17,598 bases of DNA from Zetaproteobacteria bacterium (GTDB lineage Bacteria; Pseudomonadota; Alphaproteobacteria; Micavibrionales; Micavibrionaceae), in the NCBI GenBank assembly GCA_002747015.1, contig NVXI01000002.1:256983-274580 (forward strand), given 5' to 3'. Both the position numbers and the translations under genes were made by a program. Of this stretch, positions 7,545 through 17,539 are shown piece after piece. How positions within the stretch are numbered: the stretch's first letter is position 1; every line of letters starts with the position of its first letter. The notes beneath the pieces are model-generated. The model saw only the letters and a program-made list of their open reading frames with translations. It searched no databases and was not told where the DNA came from.

Positions 7545-8528
7545 ATGCACAAAATAACACAGAAATGTAATAAAATATCCTGTTGGATAATAACCGAAGG
7601 GATAGCCGGTACTGAGAACCAATGTGTCGGCGTTGCATCGGCGTTGAACATTGCCCCCGAAATAAAGCGCATTGCACTAAATGAACCGTGGAAGAGCCTT
7701 TCCCCCTATTTAGGATTAGAGCAGAAATGGACCTTCTCACCCAAAATAACCCCGCCATGGCCAGACCTTTTAATCACCAGTGGACGTAAGAGCATTGCCG
7801 CGGCGCGCTATATCAAAAGAATGAGTACAGGGGAAACCATACTGGTTCACATTCAAGATCCACGCGTCCCTGTAAAGAACTTTGACCTTATCGCAGTGCC
7901 AGAGCACGACCCCTTGCGCGGAGACAATGTTATCGTCACAAAAGGCAGCCCAAACAAAATCACACTGGATAGCATCAACAATGCGAAATCCGCGTTTCCT
8001 GAGCTATCGGCTCTCCCCTCTCCACGGGTCGCCGTTTTAATTGGTGGGACAAGCAGAGCCTATAATATGACCCAATCCATTACAGAAAAACTGGCGCATG
8101 ACCTGTTAATGCTTAACAAAGAACAAAGTGCATCACTGATGATTACATGTTCACGCAGGACAGGCGAAAACAACAAGGCGATCCTTGAGGCTGCTTTGAA
8201 AAATGATATGAACTATTTTTGGAACGGACAAGGTGATAACCCCTATTTGGCGATGTTAGGCATTGCAGATTATATCCTTGTAACCGCTGATAGTGCGTCT
8301 ATGATTTCGGAGAGTTGCACCACGGGAAAGCCTGTTTACATGATAAATCTGGAGGGCGGCGCAAAACGCATTTCAAAACTTCACAGCAATTTGATGTGTC
8401 ACGGTGTATTAAAACCGTTTAAAGGTAAGATTGAACTCTTTTCTTATGAACCACTAAACGATGCGCAATTTGTCGCAAATGAAATTAAAAAACGCTTTGG
8501 GACTTTACTCGGCCTAACGAATAGTTAG
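7545..8528 (+). CDS. ELM1 family protein (mitochondrial-fission ELM1-like, GT-B-like)
   Basis: A 327-residue protein of the bacterial/plant ELM1 family (formerly DUF1022). Family blocks seen: WIITEGIAGTENQCVGVA near the N-terminus, PDLLITSGRKSIAAA, the IQDPRVP segment around residues 104-110, an LIGGTSRAYN loop after the inter-domain link, and a C-terminal half with GIADYILVTADSASMISESCTTGKPVY. This resembles the nucleotide-sugar-binding half of GT-B glycosyltransferases, so a sugar-transfer or envelope role is possible, but to my knowledge the bacterial function is not established. Arabidopsis ELM1 recruits a dynamin to mitochondria, which cannot be its role here. There is no signal peptide. 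The ATG has no good Shine-Dalgarno. trxB follows after 33 nt. Confidence 0.85.
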   Translation: MHKITQKCNKISCWIITEGIAGTENQCVGVASALNIAPEIKRIALNEPWKSLSPYLGLEQKWTFSPKITPPWPDLLITSGRKSIAAARYIKRMSTGETILVHIQDPRVPVKNFDLIAVPEHDPLRGDNVIVTKGSPNKITLDSINNAKSAFPELSALPSPRVAVLIGGTSRAYNMTQSITEKLAHDLLMLNKEQSASLMITCSRRTGENNKAILEAALKNDMNYFWNGQGDNPYLAMLGIADYILVTADSASMISESCTTGKPVYMINLEGGAKRISKLHSNLMCHGVLKPFKGKIELFSYEPLNDAQFVANEIKKRFGTLLGLTNS

Positions 8529-8561
8529 AATACGCAGACACACAAACCAAGGTATAAATGA

Positions 8562-9536
8562 ATGACACAAACGCACCACACAAAGGTTCTTATTATCGGC
8601 TCTGGCCCTGCGGGATATACGGCGGCGATATACGCGGCACGCGCAAACCTTAAGCCAACTTTGGTTACAGGGATGGAACAAGGCGGGCAACTTATGATCA
8701 CAACCGAGGTTGAAAACTATCCCGGGTTTGCGGATGTCATTCAAGGGCCATGGCTCATGGAACAAATGAAGGCGCAAGCCGAACATGTGGGCACGAACCT
8801 GATCAATGATTACATCACAGAAGTTGACTTTTCCTCTCGCCCCTATAAGGCAATCGGCGATTCAGGAACCATATATACAGGCGACACGATCATCATTGCT
8901 ACAGGTGCACAAGCGCGATGGCTTGGCCTTCCTTCTGAAAAAGAATTTCAAGGCAGAGGCGTTTCCGCATGTGCCACCTGCGACGGTTTTTTCTTTCGTG
9001 GTAAAGAGGTCGCGATTATTGGTGGCGGCAATACAGCCGTAGAAGAAGCAATATTCTTAACTAATTTTTGCACCAAAGTGACCCTGATCCATAGACGCGA
9101 TACGCTGCGGGCGGAGAAAATCCTGCAAAAACGGTTATTTGACAATGATAAAATTGAACTGCTTTGGGATCATACAATTGAAGAAATCCTTGGTGATGAA
9201 AGTGGTATGACCGGCCTAAAAATAAAGGGCACAAAAACCGGTGACGTTCGTGAAATTAAAAAAGACGGTGTCTTTATTGCGATTGGTCATGACCCTGCGA
9301 CCAAGCTTTTCAAAGATGTGCTTGATATGGATGAAAACAATTATATCATTACAAAAAGCGATTCGACCGCTACATCAATTCCGGGCGTTTATGCCGCAGG
9401 TGATGTCACCGATCATACATATCGCCAAGCTGTAACAGCAGCGGGAATGGGATGTATGGCCGCCCTTGAGGCTGATCGTTTCATCTCTGAGAATGAAACA
9501 GGTGATGAGGCAGAACTGGTTCACGCCGCGCAATGA
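8562..9536 (+). CDS. trxB: Thioredoxin reductase
   Basis: A 324-residue flavoenzyme that reduces thioredoxin with NADPH, supporting ribonucleotide reduction and disulfide repair in the cytoplasm. It has the FAD motif GSGPAGYTAA near residue 13, EQGGQLMITTEVENYPG, the redox-active CATC with Cys137 and Cys140, the NADP motif GGGNTAVEEA, HRRDTLRA, and the C-terminal GVYAAGDVTDHTYRQAVTAAGMG that closes the FAD site. Length is standard. Two ATGs overlap out of frame at 8558 and 8562; the one at 8562 opens the TrxB frame and has AAGG 9 nt upstream. It lies 33 nt after elm1 and 41 nt before a LysR-type gene, so the three are probably one transcript. It is a clear paralogue of the reductase at 1386, which lacks the cysteines. 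Confidence 0.98.
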   Translation: MTQTHHTKVLIIGSGPAGYTAAIYAARANLKPTLVTGMEQGGQLMITTEVENYPGFADVIQGPWLMEQMKAQAEHVGTNLINDYITEVDFSSRPYKAIGDSGTIYTGDTIIIATGAQARWLGLPSEKEFQGRGVSACATCDGFFFRGKEVAIIGGGNTAVEEAIFLTNFCTKVTLIHRRDTLRAEKILQKRLFDNDKIELLWDHTIEEILGDESGMTGLKIKGTKTGDVREIKKDGVFIAIGHDPATKLFKDVLDMDENNYIITKSDSTATSIPGVYAAGDVTDHTYRQAVTAAGMGCMAALEADRFISENETGDEAELVHAAQ

Positions 9537-9577
9537 TCCGTGGCATGAACCAAACAACAAGCATGAGGTAACACGAT

Positions 9578-10462
9578 ATGGATTGGGACAAGTTACGCGT
9601 TTTTAAGGCCGTGGCCGAGGCAGGTAGCTTCACCCATGCTGGTGAAAAACTAAACTTGAGCCAATCCGCTATTTCACGGCAAATCAGTACATTGGAAGGC
9701 AGCCTTGGCCTGCCCCTGTTCCATCGCCATGCGCGCGGATTGGTTTTGACCGAGCAAGGCGATATATTACTGCAAACGACCAATGATGTGTTCAACCGCT
9801 TACAACAAGTTCAAACACGGCTATCAGACTCACGCACATTGCCGGAAGGCTCCCTTAAAATTTCAACAGTGGAATTCATTGCCTCAACATGGCTTGCTCC
9901 GCAAATCGGAAAATTCCACGAAGAATTCCCCAATATTCAAGTTACGATGTTGCTGGATGATCGTGTCGTTGATCTAGCAAAGAGAGAAGCCGATGTTGCA
10001 CTACGTCTGCAACCGGCAGATAATAGTGATTTAATCGAAAAATATATTACAACGATTAACTTTGCAATGTGTGTCTCTAAATCCTACCTTGAAAAACACG
10101 AACGTCCAAAGACACTTGATGACTTGAAAAACCATGTCATGATTGGCTACCCTCCTAATACACAAACGCCCTTTCTTAAACCAAATTGGACATTTAAAAG
10201 ACTTGGCATTGATATTAATAACAACCCTAAGGTTTTGCTTATCAACTCTATGCATGCACGATATGCAACTGTCAAAAGTGGGAATGGCATTGCCATACTA
10301 CCCCGCTATATTGCACATCAAGATGATGACATCGAAATCATCTTCCCTGATCTTGAAATTCCAAGTGTTGATTTATATTTTGTCTATCCGCAAGAGAGAC
10401 GGAACTCTAAACGTATCGCCGTATTCAAAGAATTTATTTTCACCTATATGCAAAACACATAA
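9578..10462 (+). CDS. LysR family transcriptional regulator
   Basis: A 294-residue LysR-type regulator. The N-terminal helix-turn-helix is canonical: LRVFKAVAEAGSFTHAGEKLNLSQSAISRQISTLEGSLGLPLFHR, then the wing RGLVLTEQG by about residue 60, and a long linker helix. The periplasmic-binding-protein-like effector domain begins near residue 92 (GSLKISTVEFIAS) and contains EADVALRL and SGNGIAILPRYIA. It lacks the paired cysteines of OxyR, so a direct peroxide sensor is unlikely despite the trxB neighbour. GAGG 8 nt before the ATG supports the start. It is the last gene of the elm1-trxB-lysR run, in the same direction as its neighbours rather than divergent from a target. Target genes and ligand are unknown. 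Confidence 0.93.
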   Translation: MDWDKLRVFKAVAEAGSFTHAGEKLNLSQSAISRQISTLEGSLGLPLFHRHARGLVLTEQGDILLQTTNDVFNRLQQVQTRLSDSRTLPEGSLKISTVEFIASTWLAPQIGKFHEEFPNIQVTMLLDDRVVDLAKREADVALRLQPADNSDLIEKYITTINFAMCVSKSYLEKHERPKTLDDLKNHVMIGYPPNTQTPFLKPNWTFKRLGIDINNNPKVLLINSMHARYATVKSGNGIAILPRYIAHQDDDIEIIFPDLEIPSVDLYFVYPQERRNSKRIAVFKEFIFTYMQNT

Positions 10463-10560
10463 TATGAGAGACGGTGTGTGTTTTAAATTCCAATAAGCGG
10501 TAAACATACATTATGACCACCCCCCTAGATTTCACTATCGCCAAACGAGCCATGTGGAAA

Positions 10561-10586
10561 ACGCATAGCGTATTTGCGATAATCGC
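10561..10586. promoter_or_regulatory. Two adjacent 11-bp palindromes upstream of the candidate sRNA
   Basis: ACGC-ATA-GCGT (10561-10571) and GCGAT-A-ATCGC (10576-10586) are perfect odd-length palindromes with centres 15 bp apart, ending 2 nt before the putative -35 at 10589. The position fits an activator site. The two share only the GCG half-step, so they may be unrelated. Confidence 0.25.
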
Positions 10587-10588
10587 GC

Positions 10589-10617
10589 TTGTTCTAGGCC
10601 GCACGTAAAGATATAAG
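10589..10617 (+). promoter_or_regulatory. Candidate promoter of the small RNA
   Basis: TTGTTC (10589-10594), a 17-nt spacer and TATAAG (10612-10617). The -10 matches consensus at five of six positions, the -35 only in its TTG. The expected start, about 10624, is the first base of the first hairpin of the candidate RNA. Confidence 0.45.
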
Positions 10618-10623
10618 AGGTAT

Positions 10624-10738
10624 TGTAACTGCAAGGTTACATTCAAGTTTCTTCCAAGCGAAGATTCTTGCGTCTCCCAAGACGTAAAATCTCCCTGTTC
10701 AACTCGCCGGACTTTTTAAGTCCGGCATTTTTCTTTTT
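10624..10738 (+). ncRNA. Candidate small structured RNA with four hairpins and intrinsic terminator
   Basis: No coding frame is seen between lysR and the aminotransferase gene (10463-10769), but about 115 nt downstream of a promoter-like motif form four consecutive stems. Hairpin 1 is TGTAAC/GTTACA (10624-10641, 6-nt loop). Hairpin 2 is CAAG-TT-TCTTC/GAAGA-TT-CTTG (10644-10670), nine pairs with a symmetric TT/TT internal loop. Hairpin 3 is CGTCT/AGACG (10671-10684), directly abutting hairpin 2. Hairpin 4 is the terminator at 10706-10726. TCTCCC occurs twice, at 10673-10678 (partly in the hairpin 3 loop) and at 10690-10695 (single-stranded), complementary to Shine-Dalgarno-like GGGAG. This suggests a trans-acting regulatory RNA (inference). 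It does not match what I remember of 4.5S RNA, tmRNA or RNase P; a divergent 6S RNA cannot be excluded. The first 160 nt of the gap hold only palindromes and the promoter. Confidence 0.5.
10706..10738 (+). terminator. Strong intrinsic terminator
   Basis: Perfect 9-bp GC-rich stem GCCGGACTT/AAGTCCGGC with a TTT loop, followed by ATTTTTCTTTTT. The T-tract is on the plus strand only, so it terminates plus-strand transcripts before they run into the convergent aminotransferase gene. Confidence 0.93.
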
Positions 10739-10769
10739 GCGCATAGGAATACACCTTAAGCCTCAAATT

Positions 10770-13050
<2,281 letters not shown>

Positions 13051-13062
13051 AATAACGGCTCA

Positions 13063-13464
13063 TTATTTTTTACCTTGAGGTTTGCTTAGAGGTGATTTCG
13101 TTGCCATCAAATGGATCGCATCAATATGCTGCTTAGATGCAATTTTACGTTTTTTCCCCATACCCTCTTGCCCGAAGATTTCTGCATCACTCGCCGCAAC
13201 CGCGCGCAGTAACTCCATACCAAAATTATCACTTTTATTTGTCGTAGGGGCTTTCGGATGTCTTTTTTCCATCTCGGCCCTGCCTGAGGCCACGCGCTCT
13301 ACTTGATACGCCACGATGCCGTCCAGATGTGGGCGCGCCAAGGCACGCATCAACGCCGCATCACTTTGCGCCTCATGCACAATATGCTGGCGCGCAAGAC
13401 AGGTATTGCCACCATGCGCCTTTAAAGCGTCCCTAATTTTGTTTTCGGCGTATTCTTTAGACAT
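13063..13464 (-). CDS. Hypothetical protein, first gene of the amgK-like run
   Basis: Function unknown. The frame stays open to 13560, but AAAGGAG lies 8 nt before the ATG at 13464, giving a 133-residue protein starting MSKEYAENKIRDALKAHGGN. The N-terminal 65 residues (HGGNTCLARQHIVHEAQSDAALMRALARPHLDGIVAYQVERVASGR) look compact and helical and resemble small conserved proteins I associate with Rhodospirillales-like alphaproteobacteria. The C-terminal half is charged and probably disordered, ending in a lysine-rich tail. There is no signal peptide or membrane segment. It precedes the kinase gene by 12 nt and is almost certainly co-transcribed with it. The intergenic region upstream, 178 nt to the divergent orphan at 13643, is AT-rich with no clear consensus promoter. 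Confidence 0.75.
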   Translation of the reverse strand: MSKEYAENKIRDALKAHGGNTCLARQHIVHEAQSDAALMRALARPHLDGIVAYQVERVASGRAEMEKRHPKAPTTNKSDNFGMELLRAVAASDAEIFGQEGMGKKRKIASKQHIDAIHLMATKSPLSKPQGKK

Positions 13465-13642
13465 GTAAAGCACTCCTTTACGAATCTGTTCAGAGGTTAA
13501 TTGTGCCATATCTTTGCAATAAACACCAAAGCAAATCCCAAGGCACAATATGATATCCACGGCCCCTAAACTTGACCGCGCATGAATATATCAGCTAAAG
13601 TAACAATAATTACATAATAAAAGATTTACAGGGTCAAAATAA

Positions 13643-13900
13643 ATGGGCAATTTTTTTACTAAAACATCTAGCCAAGTGCCAATAAATGGCGATGGCATTT
13701 CTGAACAAGAAAAAATCGTCAACACCTTCGCAAGGCAAGCCGATCTTTCCCTTAGTGATGCAATGGGCATCGTTGCAGGCGAAGATATTGCGGCAAGGCA
13801 AGGTAAGAAAGATGCTTTCGAAAATAACATCATACAAACACATGGCAGCATGAAACGTTTCAGAGATGTGCTGGAACAACATGATACATGTGAAGCATAA
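13643..13900 (+). CDS. Small hypothetical protein
   Basis: An 85-residue protein I do not recognise. It is soluble, mixed-charge and probably helical, with NGDGISEQEKIVNTFARQADLSLSDAMGIVAGEDIAARQGKKDAF in the middle and a C-terminal MKRFRDVLEQHD. Support for it being real: AGGG lies 9 nt before the ATG, it fills the gap between divergent and convergent neighbours neatly (26 nt before the mfd 3' end), and its composition is protein-like. There is no good TTGACA/TATAAT pair upstream; CATAAT-like AT-rich sequence lies about 30 nt before the start. No terminator follows. Confidence 0.6.
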   Translation: MGNFFTKTSSQVPINGDGISEQEKIVNTFARQADLSLSDAMGIVAGEDIAARQGKKDAFENNIIQTHGSMKRFRDVLEQHDTCEA

Positions 13901-13926
13901 AGATTCTGTTCCTCAGTAACACACGC

Positions 13927-16900
13927 CTACTCTGCTAATTTCGCAAGTTCTCCGATCAGATTCTGCACGGCTTTGACCCGTTGGGCAATTTTTGGCCATG
14001 CGCGCACCGCCGATATTTTCTGGTCAGGTCTAATTTTAACGCTGCCTGCTTTGGTTAAAATCCACGTCATAAGCCCATCCACATTTGGTGGAATATTTTT
14101 ATGAAAGGCGATGACCACACCCTTTGGCCCTGCATCAACATGTGAAATGCCCGCCTTTAAACAAAGCTGTTTTATCGCCAGAATATCAAGCAGATTCTCG
14201 ACCTCATCTGGCAAGTCACCAAAGCGATCAATCATTTCAGCGGCAAAGCCTTCGATTTCCTCTTTTTCAACAAGATCATTAAGACGACGATATAGGCTCA
14301 TCCGAACACCAAGATCCTCGATATAACTCTCAGGGATTAAAACAGACGCACCCAAATTAATTTGGGGTGAGTATTGCTCCTCCGGTATGTCTTCGATCTC
14401 TGTGACGCCTGCACGCGCCGCGGCAACGGCTTCCTCCAGCATTTGCTGGTACAATTCCACCCCGATTTCACGAATATGACCCGATTGTGCATCACCCAAT
14501 AAATTCCCTGCACCACGAATATCCATGTCATGGGAGGCAAGCTGAAAGCCAGAACCTAGAGTATCAAGTGTTTCCATGACCTCCAGCCTTTTTTGCGCAT
14601 TATCATTCAATTTCACATTCGGCTTATAAGTCAGATAAGCATAGGCACGCAGTTTTGAACGCCCGATCCGTCCGCGAATTTGATAGAGCTGCGACAGGCC
14701 AAACATATCGGCGCGATGAATAATCATGGTATTGGCGGTTGGAATATCAATACCGCTCTCAATAATATTCGTGGCAAGCAACACATCATATTGCCCATCA
14801 TAAAATGCAGTCATGCGATCTTCCAGTTCGGTAGGCGTCATTTGCCCATGTGCCTCAACCAGCTTAACCTCAGGAATTATTTCCTTCAGCATATCAGACA
14901 CTTCCTTAAGGTCTTTAATACGCGGGACAACATAAAAACTCTGCCCACCGCGATAATGCTCACGTAGCAAAGCATCACGGATCACCATTGTATCCACCGG
15001 CATCACGAAGGTGCGGATTGCCAAGCGATCAACTGGTGGGGTTGTGATCAGGCTCATTTCCTTAACACCTGTTAAAGACATTTGCAGGGTACGCGGGATT
15101 GGGGTCGCCGTCAGGGTTAAAACATGGATATTGTTTTTAAGCTCTTTCAGTTTTTCCTTTTGCTTCACGCCAAATTTTTGCTCTTCATCAACAATCAACA
15201 GACCGAGGTTATCAAACTTCATAGAGCTGGCGAATAAAGCATGCGTCCCGATGACGATTTGCACAGAACCATCGGCCAACCCCTCTTTCGTGCGCTTTGC
15301 ATCCTTCGGCGTCACCATGCGCGAAAGCTGTTCAATGCGAATCCCCATACCAGAAAAGCGGCTTTGAAAATTATTATAGTGTTGGCGCGCAAGCAACGTT
15401 GTTGGCACAACAATCGCAACCTGCACCCCCGACATTGCCGCAACATAGGCCGCACGCAACGCTATTTCTGTCTTGCCAAAACCGACATCACCACACACCA
15501 AATGATCCATCGGATAGGTTCCTGCCAACCCCTCTAACACAGATTTGATCGAGCGTTCCTGATCCTCTGTCTCCGCATAGGGAAAGCGTGCGACAAACTC
15601 ATTATAAAGCTCTGTCCCGATTTGAAGCTGCTGCGCTTTTTTAAGCTGACGCGCGGCGGCAATTCCGAGAAGTTTGTCGGCAATCTCCATCAAGTTCTTT
15701 TTGGCTTTGGCTTTACGCGCCTGCCACCCGGCCCCGCCAAGCTTATCAAGTTGCGTTGTGCCTTGATCCGCACCAAAGCGCGAGAGAACCTCTAAATTAA
15801 CCACCGGAACGAACAGGCGATCACCGCCCGCATATTCGACCTTAAGGCAATCATAGAGCGTTCCAGCAGCGTGCAAAGTCTCCAGCGCGATAAACCGTCC
15901 GATACCATGATCCACATGCACCACAAGGTCGCCAGCGGATAAGGCAGACGCCTCGGTCAGAAAATTATCGGCCTTACGGCTTTTCTTTGCCTTACGGGTC
16001 AGACGATCCCCAAGGATATCCTGTTCGGTAAACACAATAAGGTCAGGCGCATTAAAGCCACTTTCCAATGACAAGACGCACAAACCGACTTGATGAGGCT
16101 GTAACTTCTTAATATCGTGATAATTGGTAAAATCGATAATATCTTTAATCGACGCGTTTTCCATCAAACCTTTAAGGCGGGTTCTTGACCCGTCACTATA
16201 GGCCGCAACGAGAACCTTTTTACCTTCTGATTGTTGATGCGCGATGAATTTTTTAAGCTCTGCAAAGACATCACCGTCAGGCAGACTACGAATATCGGAA
16301 AAGTCACGCCCTTTACGCGCGCCATTATCCTCAAACTCCGCACCTTCTGGAGCGCCAAAGCCAGATAAGCTGCGTGCACCATCTATTAATGTGCGCCACT
16401 CTTGCGCCACTATATACAAATTATCAACAGGTAATGGATGGTAGATAGAACCGGATAAATTGTTCTTATTACTTTTTTTCTCTTGCTCACGCGCCGATTT
16501 TTCAAGAATTTGACGTGACTTGAAGAAGTCATGCACCTGATCCATACGTTCTGCGTAGGCTTCATGCACGTGAGGGTCAAAAATGACAGACGCATTAGGC
16601 ACATAATCAAACACAGTGTCCATATGATCATGGAACAGTGGCAACCAATGCTCCATGCCATTATAACGCCGCCCTGCCCCGACCGACTCATAGAGTGGGT
16701 CATCACTGCGCGCAACACCAAACGCAGCGCGATAACCAGAACGGAACCGCGCAATCGCTGCCTCGTCCAGAAAAAATTCACAAACCGGCTGCAAAGAAAA
16801 CGAATCAAGCGTCTTTTGCGTGCGTTGCGTTATCGGGTCAAAATCTTTAATGGTTTCAATCTCATCACCAAACAAATCGAGACGCAGAGGCATTTTATAG

Positions 16901-17448
16901 CCTGCAGGGAAAATATCGACAATCCCGCCGCGCAAGGCAAAATCACCAGATTCACGTACCGTTTCACTGCGTATATAACCGTTTTGCGCCAAGAATAACT
17001 GCAGATTATCCAGATTAATTTGCATCCCCGCCTTTGCATGAAAACTCGCCTCACGCAGAGCGTCTTGCGGCATGACCCGTTGCATCGCGGCATTCACACT
17101 AACCAACAAGATGCGTGGATAGCGTTTTTGTTCATTCTCCCACGTCATAAGCTGTGTCAGCACCGCTACACGTGCCGCCACAATATCTCCGTGTGGTGAT
17201 ACACGATCATAGGGCAAACAATCCCACGCCGGCAAAACAAGAACACGCACATCAGGTGCAAAGAATTTCAGCAATTCTCCCAACGCATATTGGCGCGTAT
17301 CATCCAAAGCCACATGAACCAAGACACGATCATCAGGCATCAATTCGCGTGCTTTTTCTGCTAAAAACCTTGCGTCCTGTCCCTCTGGAACACCGTAAAT
17401 AGTATTTTGTCCCTGTGTCATGTTCTGATTTTGCGCTCTATTGTGCAC
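13927..17448 (-). CDS. mfd: Transcription-repair coupling factor Mfd
   Basis: A full-length 1173-residue Mfd, the DNA translocase that removes RNA polymerase stalled at lesions and recruits UvrA. The N-terminal third is the UvrB-like module (RVLVLPAWDCLPYDRVSPHGD, then DIFPAG), followed by the RNA-polymerase interaction domain at DLVVHVDHGIGRFIALETL (roughly residues 510-530). The superfamily 2 helicase core has Walker A GDVGFGKTE with Lys659, IVDEEQKFGVKQ with Asp754, LTATPIPRTLQMSL, IIESGIDIPTANTMI, and the arginine-finger QIRGRIGRS. The TRCF C-terminal domain ends the protein. The start is taken as GTG 17448 because AAGGG lies 7 nt upstream; ATG 17421 is the alternative and would remove nine residues. 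Transcription probably begins at a TTGAAA-N16-TATAAA promoter shared with the divergent gene. Confidence 0.98.
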   Translation of the reverse strand: MHNRAQNQNMTQGQNTIYGVPEGQDARFLAEKARELMPDDRVLVHVALDDTRQYALGELLKFFAPDVRVLVLPAWDCLPYDRVSPHGDIVAARVAVLTQLMTWENEQKRYPRILLVSVNAAMQRVMPQDALREASFHAKAGMQINLDNLQLFLAQNGYIRSETVRESGDFALRGGIVDIFPAGYKMPLRLDLFGDEIETIKDFDPITQRTQKTLDSFSLQPVCEFFLDEAAIARFRSGYRAAFGVARSDDPLYESVGAGRRYNGMEHWLPLFHDHMDTVFDYVPNASVIFDPHVHEAYAERMDQVHDFFKSRQILEKSAREQEKKSNKNNLSGSIYHPLPVDNLYIVAQEWRTLIDGARSLSGFGAPEGAEFEDNGARKGRDFSDIRSLPDGDVFAELKKFIAHQQSEGKKVLVAAYSDGSRTRLKGLMENASIKDIIDFTNYHDIKKLQPHQVGLCVLSLESGFNAPDLIVFTEQDILGDRLTRKAKKSRKADNFLTEASALSAGDLVVHVDHGIGRFIALETLHAAGTLYDCLKVEYAGGDRLFVPVVNLEVLSRFGADQGTTQLDKLGGAGWQARKAKAKKNLMEIADKLLGIAAARQLKKAQQLQIGTELYNEFVARFPYAETEDQERSIKSVLEGLAGTYPMDHLVCGDVGFGKTEIALRAAYVAAMSGVQVAIVVPTTLLARQHYNNFQSRFSGMGIRIEQLSRMVTPKDAKRTKEGLADGSVQIVIGTHALFASSMKFDNLGLLIVDEEQKFGVKQKEKLKELKNNIHVLTLTATPIPRTLQMSLTGVKEMSLITTPPVDRLAIRTFVMPVDTMVIRDALLREHYRGGQSFYVVPRIKDLKEVSDMLKEIIPEVKLVEAHGQMTPTELEDRMTAFYDGQYDVLLATNIIESGIDIPTANTMIIHRADMFGLSQLYQIRGRIGRSKLRAYAYLTYKPNVKLNDNAQKRLEVMETLDTLGSGFQLASHDMDIRGAGNLLGDAQSGHIREIGVELYQQMLEEAVAAARAGVTEIEDIPEEQYSPQINLGASVLIPESYIEDLGVRMSLYRRLNDLVEKEEIEGFAAEMIDRFGDLPDEVENLLDILAIKQLCLKAGISHVDAGPKGVVIAFHKNIPPNVDGLMTWILTKAGSVKIRPDQKISAVRAWPKIAQRVKAVQNLIGELAKLAE

Positions 17449-17475
17449 AATATTACCCTTTTTTAGAATAAATAG

Positions 17476-17504
17476 TTGTTTGCCTTTGAATTGCTTTTTA
17501 TATA
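17476..17504 (+). promoter_or_regulatory. Candidate promoter of the gene starting at 17540, overlapping the mfd promoter
   Basis: TTGTTT (17476-17481), a 17-nt spacer and TATATA (17499-17504) on the plus strand. The expected start is near 17511, 29 nt before the ATG. The -10 shares four bases with the oppositely directed mfd -10. Confidence 0.4.
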
Positions 17505-17524
17505 TAGGTTTCAGTGTATTTCAA
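17497..17524 (-). promoter_or_regulatory. Candidate mfd promoter
   Basis: On the minus strand, TTGAAA (17524-17519), a 16-nt spacer and TATAAA (17502-17497), five of six matches in each box. The expected start is near 17490, giving a leader of about 40 nt before the GTG. Confidence 0.55.
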
Positions 17525-17539
17525 GGGACAATAGAGAAT

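Noticed and set aside
9578..10462. LysR protein as OxyR because of the trxB neighbour
   Set aside because: The two redox cysteines of OxyR in their usual context are missing from the effector domain.
10706..10726. The GCCGGACTT hairpin as a terminator for the minus-strand aminotransferase operon
   Set aside because: Read on the minus strand the stem is followed by GAGTTGAACA rather than a run of U; the T-tract is only on the plus-strand side.
16531..16998. 155-codon open frame on the plus strand
   Set aside because: Antisense to mfd, no recognisable domain, and composition typical of a shadow frame.
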